DNA from: an uncultured Eubacteriales bacterium
Lineage (GTDB): Bacteria > Bacillota > Clostridia > Tissierellales > Peptoniphilaceae
DNA: 64,000 bases
Assembly: GCA_902488815.1 (NCBI GenBank)
Contig: CABTXP010000001.1
Span: 60,970 to 124,969, forward strand
Direction of reading: 5' to 3'
In this document: in pieces, positions 8,465 to 15,598 of the stretch
Position numbering within the stretch: position 1 is the stretch's first letter
Layout: every line of letters starts with the position of its first letter
Made by a program: the position numbers and the translations under genes
Notes under the pieces: generated by a model
What the model saw: only the letters and a program-made list of their open reading frames with translations
What the model was told of the DNA's origin: nothing
Databases searched by the model: none

Positions 8465-8905
8465 TTACTCTTCAGTTTCCTTTTTCACAACATAGACATC
8501 GCACTTTGCAGTGTTAATGACTTTGTTGGATACACTGCCGAGTAATGTCCTTGAAAAAGCGCCAAGGCCTCTGTTGCCCATTACAATTAAGTCAATTCCG
8601 TTTTTATCCGCAAACTCTACAATCTTTTGAGCGGGACTGCCGTTTGTGTAAAACACTTCGTGTTCGTATTCATAGTCCTTTAATATGTCTTCCCCTTCTG
8701 AAAGTACAAACTCGGCTCTCTCCGTGTTTGCTTTTTCAATTTCAGTTGAATAGGGAAAACTTGTAGGATTTTGATCAAAGAATTGTGGCTCAGGCACAAC
8801 TGTAAGTAAGTATATCTTGGCTCCGAATTTGCTGCCTAATTTTTTTGCAGCCTTTACTGACACTTTAGAGCTTTTTGAGCCGTCAACAGGTACTAAAAAT
8901 TTCAT
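8465..8905 (-). CDS. Universal stress protein, UspA family
   Basis: A 146-residue single-domain Usp protein. It starts with MKFLVPVDGSKSSKVSV, the family's first strand and helix with the conserved Asp. The C-terminal ATP-binding signature G-2x-G-9x-G-S is present as GNRGLGAFSRTLLGSVS near residues 115-131, so the protein probably binds ATP. Such proteins help survival under starvation or oxidative stress by unclear means. A good AGGAGGTATGT precedes the ATG. It is followed by a clear terminator. Confidence 0.93.
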   Translation of the reverse strand: MKFLVPVDGSKSSKVSVKAAKKLGSKFGAKIYLLTVVPEPQFFDQNPTSFPYSTEIEKANTERAEFVLSEGEDILKDYEYEHEVFYTNGSPAQKIVEFADKNGIDLIVMGNRGLGAFSRTLLGSVSNKVINTAKCDVYVVKKETEE

Positions 8906-8947
8906 ACATACCTCCTATATCTTTTTTATATTTATACCCCGGTGAAA

Positions 8948-9886
8948 TTAATTTAAAATTTCAGTCCACAGGTCATAATCTCCCGACAACTTATAACTGT
9001 AGGAGTTTGATGCCCCTAGTACATAGTAGTAGAACCAGTCTCCTTTCTTTACATCTGTAAAATTCTTCAGGCCTTCAATGTTTCTCACGTCTCTAAGACT
9101 TCTCTCGTCGCAGTTAATCTTAAATGCTCCGTTTAAAATCTTTACCGCCTCGGCTCTCGTAAGACTTCCTTCAGGTCTTACCGTGTTGTCTCCGTAGCCT
9201 TCCACTGCCCCTAGTGTGTAAAGCCTGTCTATTGCATCTTTTGCATAGTGATTTTTAATGTCTTTAAAGTTTGAAGCTTTTACCTCTCCATTTACAAAAC
9301 CCGCCACCATGTAGCAAAAATCTCCGCGAGTAATAGGCTCTTCAGGTTTAAAATAACCGTCTCGGCCCTTTAACATTTCCTTGTCCGACATATACTTAAG
9401 GGCCTTGGAATACCACATATTGTCAGCATCACTATATCCCGTCTCGCCGGAAACACTTGTGAGGTCCGCTCCTGCAAGTCTTGCAACCATAACAGCAGCC
9501 TCGCCCCTTGTTAAAGTTCCGTTAGGTTTAAATTCTCCGCCCGGTAAGCCGTTAATGTAGGCATTGTTAACTTTGTCTCCCGTATCTTCACGCTTTACAA
9601 TAATATTTACAGCCTCAGGTGTTTTAATCGAGTAGGCATATTCTATAAAAAAGAATCCCTTTTCATTTGCCGCCCCCATGCCCAAGTAGCGGCCTGTAAG
9701 TTCAAAGACAGTTACCTCGGCCTTGGGATAGGTGTATCCCGTTGCGGTAGTGTTGCCAAGTTCCAAGGAGTATAGGTTGTCACCGGTATTGTAATAACTT
9801 CCCCCAAGCTCTATAGGATTAATTTCCATTGCACTTGGAAATACCAAGGTTGCAATTACAACTAATAATAAAAGGTATTTCTTCAT
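8948..9886 (-). CDS. SLH-domain surface protein
   Basis: Exported protein of 312 residues. The signal peptide MKKYLLLLVVIATLVFPSA is followed by a short unassigned region (about residues 20-105) and three S-layer homology domains. These are recognisable by GEFKPNGTLTRGEAAVMVAR (near 120), YFKPEEPITRGDFCYMVAG (near 180) and NTVRPEGSLTRAEAVKILNG (near 240). SLH domains bind pyruvylated secondary cell-wall polysaccharide, so the product should sit on the cell surface. With so little besides SLH domains it resembles a minimal S-layer-associated protein. It lies 11 nt after the rhodanese gene with GGGAGAG before the ATG. No convincing terminator follows it. Confidence 0.88.
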   Translation of the reverse strand: MKKYLLLLVVIATLVFPSAMEINPIELGGSYYNTGDNLYSLELGNTTATGYTYPKAEVTVFELTGRYLGMGAANEKGFFFIEYAYSIKTPEAVNIIVKREDTGDKVNNAYINGLPGGEFKPNGTLTRGEAAVMVARLAGADLTSVSGETGYSDADNMWYSKALKYMSDKEMLKGRDGYFKPEEPITRGDFCYMVAGFVNGEVKASNFKDIKNHYAKDAIDRLYTLGAVEGYGDNTVRPEGSLTRAEAVKILNGAFKINCDERSLRDVRNIEGLKNFTDVKKGDWFYYYVLGASNSYSYKLSGDYDLWTEILN

Positions 9887-9897
9887 AAAGCTCTCCC

Positions 9898-10320
9898 TTA
9901 TCTCCAGGAATCCATAGTCCCCATGTCGTATACATTTTCATGGCCTTTTTTTATGAGTAGCTTTTTCGCTCTTAAAGTGGTAAAACCGTCTCGACCCACA
10001 ATGACTATGTCTTTTTTTAAGTCGTCGGGGAGTTTGTCTGAAGTTTCAAGTTCTTTAAAGGGAATATTTTCCGCTCCCGCCAAGTGTCCCATGTTAAACA
10101 TTTTTTCGGAAGATATGTCGATTAACATTCCCCCTTCACTTATAATCTTTTTCCCTTCAGCGGGAGTTATTTTATCTCCCACGGTACCCTGCATGCCCAT
10201 GTATAGACCTGCAACTATAAAAAATATTGTCAAAATATAAAGGGTGCTTCTCTTCTTAAACTTATATGGCTCTTTATGTTTTATATGCTTTTGTTTTTTT
10301 TCTTTCTTTCGTCTAAACAC
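9898..10320 (-). CDS. Membrane-anchored rhodanese-like protein, catalytic Cys missing
   Basis: A 140-residue protein with a very basic N-terminus (RRKKEKKQKHIKHK), one membrane segment near residues 28-46 (LYILTIFFIVAGLYMGM) and a rhodanese fold. The fold shows INPA-type PAEGKKIISEGGMLIDIS, then GHLAGAENIPF and GHENVYDMG. In active rhodaneses the loop after the central strand reads (V/Y)CRSG; here it is VGRDGFTT, so the sulfur-carrying cysteine is glycine and no cysteine occurs in the protein. It is therefore probably a binding or scaffold module, not a sulfurtransferase. It is 11 nt upstream of the SLH gene and may share its transcript. Confidence 0.85.
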   Translation of the reverse strand: MFRRKKEKKQKHIKHKEPYKFKKRSTLYILTIFFIVAGLYMGMQGTVGDKITPAEGKKIISEGGMLIDISSEKMFNMGHLAGAENIPFKELETSDKLPDDLKKDIVIVGRDGFTTLRAKKLLIKKGHENVYDMGTMDSWR

Positions 10321-10354
10321 TTCATCCTCCTACTCTATTGTACCACAAAAGGCA

Positions 10355-10381
10355 TAAAAAAAAGGAAGGTCTCCCTTCCTT
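10355..10381 (-). terminator. Terminator of the YabE-like gene
   Basis: AAGGAAGG / CCTTCCTT stem with a short loop just past the stop codon, followed on the minus strand by a run of eight T residues. Confidence 0.9.
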
Positions 10382-10388
10382 ATCATTC

Positions 10389-11414
10389 TCAGTCTATAAC
10401 ATATACAGTGACCATTCTTCTTCCGAACTGAAGAGCTGTCTTGTTGGAGTTAAAGAATAAATCTATTCTCATACCCTTTATAGCTCCACCTGTGTCTTCA
10501 GCTACGGCATATCCGTATGAAGGCCATCCGTCTTGTGTTTCAATATATAGTTTTGATCCTAAGGGTATAACCTTCGGGTCTACTGCAACTGCTCCCACTC
10601 TTGCCTTTGTGCCCATAGCAGTCTTTGAACCTGCGCTTGGGTCATAGGCTGTAGCTTCCATTGTGTAAACTTTCTTAGCCTTTGACTTGTCAAATTCAGT
10701 AGTGGTTGCTTGCTTAACTTCTTTTTCTTCTTCAGCGTTTTTAGTTCCGACTTCAACTATTTCGGTAACAGACTTTTTAATACGCTTTGTTTCTAAAACT
10801 TCTTGAGTAGTAAGGTCTCCGTTTACTAAAGTGTTTAAAACTCTCTCTTCAATAATGCCCGGAACACCCTTTTGCACTACAACTCTCTTGTCTTTGCCTA
10901 AATCAGGATTTACTTTTTCAATAATGTCAAAAGTTTCTTCCTTTTGAACAGTGATTTCCTTGTGAACAGTTCTGAAAATTTCAATTGTGCCGCCGTGTTC
11001 AATTTTTTTATTCAGTTCCGGCTTGGTATAGTCATCTTCTCCAAGAGCTATCCCTGCATTCTCCAAGACTTCCTTTACAGTCTCCCCTTCACTTTCCAAA
11101 AGACTTGCCTTGTCTGCGTCTTTAATGTGATATGAACCCGGAGCTGTAATTTTAATTTCAAGTCCTTCAGTAATCTCGGTGTCTAATGTAGGATGAACTC
11201 TTTGGCCGTCTTTTAAAACAATTCCTTCAGTTTTCAAAACGTCTTTTACATTTTCAGAATAGGTGAGAACATCTCTACCTTGATTGTTAATTTTAAGTGT
11301 TACCTTTGTTCCTAAAACTTGAGCAAATGTAACTGATATGACGGATACTAAAAATATTGCCGCCATTAAAGTTAGAACTAAGTTTCTATGAAACTTCGTT
11401 GCCGCTTTTTCCAT
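10389..11414 (-). CDS. YabE-like cell-wall protein with DUF348, G5 and 3D domains
   Basis: Exported cell-wall-remodelling protein of 341 residues. A signal/anchor helix (about residues 12-33) is followed by two DUF348 repeats (KVTLKINNQGR and a second near residue 90), a G5 domain (EEVLNTLVNG-like region near residue 190) and a C-terminal 3D domain. The 3D domain, shared with MltA-like lytic transglycosylases, carries its three aspartates in AVDPKVIPLG, AEDTGGAIKG and MRIDLFF, plus ATAYDP at its start. It resembles Bacillus YabE and the YocH family. The start is the ATG with GGAGG 6 nt upstream; another ATG 18 nt earlier lacks one. The upstream region holds a consensus promoter and four WalR-type sites. 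Confidence 0.92.
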   Translation of the reverse strand: MEKAATKFHRNLVLTLMAAIFLVSVISVTFAQVLGTKVTLKINNQGRDVLTYSENVKDVLKTEGIVLKDGQRVHPTLDTEITEGLEIKITAPGSYHIKDADKASLLESEGETVKEVLENAGIALGEDDYTKPELNKKIEHGGTIEIFRTVHKEITVQKEETFDIIEKVNPDLGKDKRVVVQKGVPGIIEERVLNTLVNGDLTTQEVLETKRIKKSVTEIVEVGTKNAEEEKEVKQATTTEFDKSKAKKVYTMEATAYDPSAGSKTAMGTKARVGAVAVDPKVIPLGSKLYIETQDGWPSYGYAVAEDTGGAIKGMRIDLFFNSNKTALQFGRRMVTVYVID

Positions 11415-11444
11415 TATAACCTCCTGCCACATTGTAGTTATAAT

Positions 11445-11461
11445 TGTAACTACTTTGTAAC
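11445..11461 (+). promoter_or_regulatory. WalR-type box 1 (TGTAAC-N5-TGTAAC)
   Basis: Two TGTAAC half-sites separated by TACTT fit the published WalR consensus TGTWAH-N5-TGTWAH exactly. It lies between the predicted transcription start and the start codon of the YabE-like gene. Confidence 0.7.
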
Positions 11462-11479
11462 TTTTTTATGTCTGAGGTG

Positions 11480-11508
11480 ATTATATGAAGGGGAGAATCA
11501 TTTGTCAA
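11480..11508 (-). promoter_or_regulatory. Consensus sigma-A promoter of the YabE-like gene
   Basis: On the minus strand TTGACA (11508-11503) and TATAAT (11485-11480) are separated by exactly 17 bases, a perfect housekeeping promoter. The transcript would start near 11473, about 60 nt before the ATG. Confidence 0.88.
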
Positions 11509-11514
11509 ATTTTT

Positions 11515-11531
11515 TGTAACTATTTTGTAAC
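11515..11531 (+). promoter_or_regulatory. WalR-type box 2 (TGTAAC-N5-TGTAAC)
   Basis: Exact match to TGTWAH-N5-TGTWAH, ending 6 nt upstream of the -35 hexamer of the minus-strand promoter, a position suited to activation by an OmpR-family regulator. Confidence 0.75.
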
Positions 11532-11569
11532 CCTTTGCAATGTGCTGTTTTACTGACGTACAGCTCTTT

Positions 11570-11586
11570 TGTAATATTGCTGTAAT
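11570..11586 (+). promoter_or_regulatory. WalR-type box 3 (TGTAAT-N5-TGTAAT)
   Basis: Two TGTAAT half-sites with a five-base spacer, about 60 bp upstream of the -35 element; fits the WalR consensus. Confidence 0.6.
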
Positions 11587-11671
11587 ATTTAAAAAAGAAT
11601 AATTAAAAAATTTTTAACCTTTTACAGTCCTCTAATTTCAACGCTTTAGATAATTTTTACTCAAAATTTAT

Positions 11672-11688
11672 GTTACAGAAATATTACA
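11672..11688 (-). promoter_or_regulatory. WalR-type box 4, opposite orientation
   Basis: Read on the minus strand this is TGTAAT-N5-TGTAAC, again the exact half-site spacing. It is the most distal of the four sites and could be accidental in AT-rich DNA. Confidence 0.45.
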
Positions 11689-11731
11689 AATTGTCATATC
11701 CCAAATTATTTTTAAATTTTTCTCAAATAAA

Positions 11732-11759
11732 AAACCCTCTCCCATTTTGAAGAAGGTTT
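11732..11759 (-). terminator. Terminator of the hisS-to-NUDIX operon
   Basis: An 11-pair stem (AAACCTTCTTC with GGAGAGGGTTT, including G-T pairs) and a six-base loop begins at the stop codon of the NUDIX gene and is followed by a T-rich tract on the minus strand. Confidence 0.8.
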
Positions 11760-12396
11760 AAAAACTATAATTATTTTCTTTTAAAATTCGAATCAATCTG
11801 TCAGTTATTTTTGCCGTAAATCCCCAAATTACATAGTCTTCGTACTCATAGAAGAGTATTTCGTCTATGCCCTTGTAAAATTTGTAGTCCTTACCGTTGG
11901 GAATTAATTCAAAGGGAAAATCTTCCGACTGAATAAGTTCAACATCCATGGTGTACTTCTTAGGTTCATTTTCCATAAGCCACCTTAAGGGGACGTAGAA
12001 TAATTTTTCTACTTCGTCGGGATTCGGTCTTATATCTTCAAACTCAATGTCTTTTATAAGGCCCGCAAAGGAATAAATTTGAGAGGTCCCTCTTGTAATT
12101 AAGTAGTCCGTCTCTCCGAAGACTTGAACTTTGTCTGAAAGTATTAAAAGTTCTTCACATAATTCTCTTACGGCGGCATACCTTGGGGACTCTCCCTTTT
12201 CCATTTTGCCTCCCGGAAAAGATATTTCCCCCGGCTGTCTTCTCAAGGACAGGGCTCTGAGTTCATAGACTACACAAATCTCTCCCTCTATTTTCATAAG
12301 GGGCACAAAGACGGAAAAGCGATCTTCCACATTTATAGGCTTGGGCCTGTGAAAGAACAAAATGTTTTCAATTTTCTCAAGATTTCTGTCTCTCAT
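11758..12396 (-). CDS. NUDIX hydrolase, CoA pyrophosphatase type
   Basis: A 212-residue NUDIX protein, probably a coenzyme A diphosphatase (NudL/YeaB group). The group-specific stretch LSLRRQPGEISFPGG leads into the NUDIX box GKMEKGESPRYAAVRELCEE, near residues 60-82. The usual Gly after the EE pair is Leu here (EELLI), a small deviation from the G-x5-E-x7-REUxEExGU consensus; all catalytic acidic residues are kept. It is the last gene of a ten-gene run and overlaps the patatin gene by 20 nt. The terminator starts at its stop codon. Confidence 0.85.
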   Translation of the reverse strand: MRDRNLEKIENILFFHRPKPINVEDRFSVFVPLMKIEGEICVVYELRALSLRRQPGEISFPGGKMEKGESPRYAAVRELCEELLILSDKVQVFGETDYLITRGTSQIYSFAGLIKDIEFEDIRPNPDEVEKLFYVPLRWLMENEPKKYTMDVELIQSEDFPFELIPNGKDYKFYKGIDEILFYEYEDYVIWGFTAKITDRLIRILKENNYSF

Positions 12397-13504
12397 ATCC
12401 GTCTATCAAGAGCTTCATATTTAATGAGCCGATTTTTTCATAGAAGTTTTCTATTTCTTCAATGGCATCCGATACAGTTCTTATTTTTAATTTTTCCGCG
12501 TCTATACACTTCAGTTCTCTTTCAATAAGGGCAAACAAAAGCTCTTCCATGGTAAAATCTCTCTCGAGTTTTAAATCCGCGGCAAGTCTGTGAACATATA
12601 CTTCGTAAAAATATCTCACTTCCGAAGTAAGGGCGCGATCTTTTTCTCCTTCATACTCTTTCATATTTCCGAAGAAGGCTTTGCGCAAAAATTTGTCCGC
12701 TTTTTTCTCGCCTATGGGAGCAAAATAATATTCTTTGCCCTTTAAGCCGTCTATTACTTTTAAGGCGTCAAGGTATCCTAAGTGTATGTGTCTCTTGGCC
12801 TTGTCCGCATCAAAGTCCATAGACTTTGCTATTACTTCTCCCGGTTCTATTACAATGGCGTTTTTCGGAAAACGAAGGTCTCTGAAATCTCTGGGTCTTG
12901 TCCTTACTATAATAATGTTCTTCTGATCCTCTACCATTGAATAGGGAATTCTGTTGGTAACTCCCCCGTCAATATAGTACTTGCCTTCTATGGGCTCTAA
13001 TTTAAATACCGGATGATATGCCGATGCAACTACAAAGTCTTTTGCCATGCCTTCAGGTATTTGGTCGATAAAAAGCTCTTCCGTTTTTTTGTCCGTCAAG
13101 TTGTAAGTGCAAAGTCCGAAGCGAATTTCCGAAGCTCTCAGCTTCTCTTCATCTACCAACTCGTTTGCAATGTCCCAAAGGGGTTTGGAGTCAATAACTC
13201 CTTCTCCGTGGGCCATGTTTACAATGTTTTTTATATTTGACTTTATCATGGGAAGGTAGTCTTCTATACTCTTTTTTGAATTTGACTTGTCGTCGTCAAA
13301 GGCGTCCAAGTTGGAATGTTCCCAAAAATAAATTCCTTTTTCCACATCTCCTTGTGCAATAACAGCACCGTTTATTGCGCCTATTGATGTGCCCACTACG
13401 TGGTCAAATTCAAAGCCTTTTTCTTTAAGGGCTATGTAGGCGCCGATTTGGTATGCTCCCTTGGCGCCTCCACCTTCCAATACTAATGAATATTTTTCCT
13501 TCAT
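12377..13504 (-). CDS. Patatin-like phospholipase
   Basis: A 375-residue cytoplasmic patatin-family acyl hydrolase (RssA/YlbK-like). The oxyanion motif GGGAKGAYQIG is at residues 11-21, the nucleophile elbow GTSIG near residue 39, and the catalytic Asp in YIDGGVTNRIP near residue 178, so the Ser-Asp dyad is complete. The C-terminal 150 residues are helical and family-typical. No signal peptide is visible. It overlaps mscL by one base (TAATG) and the NUDIX gene by 20 nt. Substrate unknown; lipid turnover is an inference from the family. Confidence 0.92.
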   Translation of the reverse strand: MKEKYSLVLEGGGAKGAYQIGAYIALKEKGFEFDHVVGTSIGAINGAVIAQGDVEKGIYFWEHSNLDAFDDDKSNSKKSIEDYLPMIKSNIKNIVNMAHGEGVIDSKPLWDIANELVDEEKLRASEIRFGLCTYNLTDKKTEELFIDQIPEGMAKDFVVASAYHPVFKLEPIEGKYYIDGGVTNRIPYSMVEDQKNIIIVRTRPRDFRDLRFPKNAIVIEPGEVIAKSMDFDADKAKRHIHLGYLDALKVIDGLKGKEYYFAPIGEKKADKFLRKAFFGNMKEYEGEKDRALTSEVRYFYEVYVHRLAADLKLERDFTMEELLFALIERELKCIDAEKLKIRTVSDAIEEIENFYEKIGSLNMKLLIDGYERQKS

Positions 13505-13944
13505 TATTTTAAATCAGATGTACAGTGTGGACACTTAACGGCTTCAACCGGTATTTCACTCTTGCAATAAGGGCATACCTTTGTTGTAGGAGCGGGTGCT
13601 TCCTCTTGAGGTCTTACTTTTGCCACTTGTTTAATAACTATAAAAATTACTAATGCGATAATTAAAAAATTAATAATGTTTTGAATAAAATTGCCGTAGG
13701 CGATAATAGGTGCCGCCGCATCCCTTGCTTCTTGAAGCGTTGCATACTTGTTGCCGTCAAGAGCATAGAACATTTCCTGTACATTCACACCTGAAAGCAG
13801 TTTTGATATGGGCGGCATAATAATGTCTTCTACAAGTGAAGTTACAATCTTTCCGAACGCTCCACCTACAACTACACCGACCGCCATGTCGACTACATTG
13901 CCCTTTGCAATAAAGTCTTTAAATTCATTTGCAAATTTCTTCAT
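13504..13944 (-). CDS. mscL: Large-conductance mechanosensitive channel with zinc ribbon tail
   Basis: Stretch-gated membrane channel that releases osmolytes on hypo-osmotic shock. The MscL core is clear: MKKFANEFKDFIAKGNVVDM, first helix AVGVVVGGAFGKIVTSLV and second helix near residues 76-98 (FIQNIINFLIIALVIFIVIK). Instead of only the usual cytoplasmic helix, the protein ends in two Cys pairs (CPYC then CPHC, residues about 124-141), a small zinc ribbon. The start at 13944 is set by GGAGGAGAGA; a TTG four codons earlier overlaps that site. The reading frame begins inside the end of the dCMP deaminase gene (20 nt overlap). Confidence 0.95.
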   Translation of the reverse strand: MKKFANEFKDFIAKGNVVDMAVGVVVGGAFGKIVTSLVEDIIMPPISKLLSGVNVQEMFYALDGNKYATLQEARDAAAPIIAYGNFIQNIINFLIIALVIFIVIKQVAKVRPQEEAPAPTTKVCPYCKSEIPVEAVKCPHCTSDLK

Positions 13945-14371
13945 TCTCTCCTCCAAACTTTAATACTTCAATGTCGTTCTTTCTAAAGAGCTCCAAGGCA
14001 TAGTCGTCAATTCTGTAGTCATGTTTGTAGACTACCTTTGAAATCCCCGCCTGTATCAAAGCCTTGGTACAGTTTAAACAGGGAAAGTGAGTGATGTATG
14101 CCGTAGCTCCTTTAACAGATATACCCTCTTTTGCACAATATAAAAGGGCATTCATCTCCGCATGTATTGTTGCGATACAGTGTCCGTCTCTAAGGACGTG
14201 TCCAACCTCGTCACAGTGAGGGTTTCCCGCAACACTTCCGTTATAACCTGTGGAGACAATTCTGTTGTCTTTATTAACCAATGTGCAACCTACAAAGGCT
14301 CTGTCACAAGTAGATCTTGTTGCAACCATTTCAGTTATTTCCATAAAGTAACTTGTCCACGACTTTCTCAT
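13925..14371 (-). CDS. dCMP deaminase (ComEB family)
   Basis: Zinc-dependent deaminase of 148 residues, converting dCMP to dUMP for thymidylate synthesis. The zinc site is intact: HAEMNALLYC (His and catalytic Glu, near residue 70) and PCLNCTKALI (two Cys, near residue 98). An extra N-terminal Cys/His set (RSTCDRA, NPHCDEVGHVLRDGHC) matches the second zinc of ComEB and T4-like dCMP deaminases. The ATG overlaps the rnhA stop by 4 nt, and the C-terminus overlaps mscL. No allosteric behaviour can be read from sequence. Confidence 0.93.
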   Translation of the reverse strand: MRKSWTSYFMEITEMVATRSTCDRAFVGCTLVNKDNRIVSTGYNGSVAGNPHCDEVGHVLRDGHCIATIHAEMNALLYCAKEGISVKGATAYITHFPCLNCTKALIQAGISKVVYKHDYRIDDYALELFRKNDIEVLKFGGENEEICK

Positions 14372-14967
14372 AGTGCCTCCTTTGCAAGCTCATCGGCTCT
14401 TTCGTTGTACTTAATCCCCGAATGAGCCCTTACATGTATAAACTCCACATTAATCTTATCCTTTTGCTCTTCAAAAAAATCTTGGTATGCCTTTGTGCCT
14501 TTTAAATTTGCCTTCCAGGACTTTGTAGCCCACATTTCAATGCCGTAGTAGTCGTAGTGAAGGTATAGCTTCCCGTATGAGAGAGATACGGCCTTGTTAA
14601 TTGCAAATATTGCTCCTTCTATTTCTCCCGCCACATTTCTCATACTGCTCAACTCCGACTTTAAAAAGGCCTTATTGTGTTCCTCATAAAAGTCCTTTCC
14701 GATTAAGACGCAGCCGTAGCTGTAACGCTCCGTCTCTATGTCATAACTGCCGTCTACATAGGCTATAAGTTCTCCGTCCTTTAAATCTTCCTCCTCAACG
14801 GCGGCATTTGTCTTTCCTTCATTAACAAATGCTTCCGCCTCTTCTACGGTTTTAAATTTTTTATAAACGGCGCCTTTAAACCCGAAAACTTGGGCCTTAC
14901 ATTCGTCCCAAGTTTCGTATATTCCCGGATTTTTTCCAACTCTTACTGCATAATAAAATTTAGCCAT
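14368..14967 (-). CDS. rnhA: Ribonuclease H1 with viroplasmin-like N-terminal domain
   Basis: Degrades RNA in RNA-DNA hybrids. The 199-residue protein starts with the hybrid-binding domain (YYAVRVGKNPGIYETWDECK, residues 4-23, then a VYKKFKTVEEAEAFV helix). The catalytic domain follows: Asp in AYVDGSYD near 70, Glu in AGEIEGAIFA near 113, Asp in LHYDYYGIEMWA near 138, and the last Asp in YNERADELAKEAL near 190. This layout is common in Firmicutes. It overlaps the fchA start by one base and the deaminase by four. Confidence 0.93.
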   Translation of the reverse strand: MAKFYYAVRVGKNPGIYETWDECKAQVFGFKGAVYKKFKTVEEAEAFVNEGKTNAAVEEEDLKDGELIAYVDGSYDIETERYSYGCVLIGKDFYEEHNKAFLKSELSSMRNVAGEIEGAIFAINKAVSLSYGKLYLHYDYYGIEMWATKSWKANLKGTKAYQDFFEEQKDKINVEFIHVRAHSGIKYNERADELAKEAL

Positions 14968-15590
14968 TAAAGTTTTTCTTTTACTTTCTTTTCAATTTCA
15001 AGAACTCTCACTCTTGCCATTCTTTCAAGATTTTGTGAGTCCTCTCTATATTTTTTCGTAAATTCTTCATCTTTAATAGAAGAAAGATTAATGTATACAT
15101 TTAAAAGAGCACCTTTAACTGCGGTGTATGCACAGTGAGCACTTACTCCCACGTCTGTAATTGCGTTTTGATTGCCTTTCTCTACAACTATGTCCAAAAG
15201 GTCAAAGATTTCATATGATTTGTCCGCAATTTCAAAGGGCACTTCCGCCGCTTTTTTAAGTGCGTTTTGTAAATAATTTTTCCTTGCCTCTTTTTCTTCG
15301 TCGGTGGACTTGGGCATTTTAAAGCCGTCCATAACTTTTGTAAAGGCATCGGCATCTTCTTCTACAAGATCTGTAAGTCTTTTCTTTAAAAGTTCCGCCT
15401 TTGAAATTACTTCCATCATTTCAGGATGTACACTTGCAAAGTTTTTGTTTTTAATGGTGAGATTTGCAACCATCATACAAAGTCCGGCGCTCATTACTCC
15501 TGCGTAGGCACTTGCCGCTCCGCCGCCGGGTGTAGGTGCATCAGATGCAAGTTCTTCTGCAAATTCTCTTAAATTTTTATCAGTTAACAT
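14967..15590 (-). CDS. fchA: Formimidoyl/methenyl-THF cyclodeaminase family protein
   Basis: A 207-residue stand-alone version of the C-terminal half of mammalian FTCD. It releases ammonia from 5-formimino-THF to give methenyl-THF, or acts as methenyl-THF cyclohydrolase (FchA). The signature is ASDAPTPGGGAASAYAGVMSAGLC near residue 14 onward (glycine-rich loop PGGGAASA), with an all-helical body. It sits between fhs and rnhA and 2 genes after ftcD, consistent with a role in taking formimino groups from histidine into the one-carbon pool. Which of the two activities dominates cannot be told from sequence. Confidence 0.9.
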   Translation of the reverse strand: MLTDKNLREFAEELASDAPTPGGGAASAYAGVMSAGLCMMVANLTIKNKNFASVHPEMMEVISKAELLKKRLTDLVEEDADAFTKVMDGFKMPKSTDEEKEARKNYLQNALKKAAEVPFEIADKSYEIFDLLDIVVEKGNQNAITDVGVSAHCAYTAVKGALLNVYINLSSIKDEEFTKKYREDSQNLERMARVRVLEIEKKVKEKL

Positions 15591-15598
15591 ATTTCCCC

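Larger units (their letters stand above)
11415..11757. other. Regulatory intergenic region of the YabE-like gene
   Basis: A 343-base stretch without a gene. It holds one consensus minus-strand promoter, four TGTWAH-N5-TGTWAH elements and, at its far end, the terminator of the NUDIX operon. The rest is very AT-rich and shows no open frame that I can support. Confidence 0.85.
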
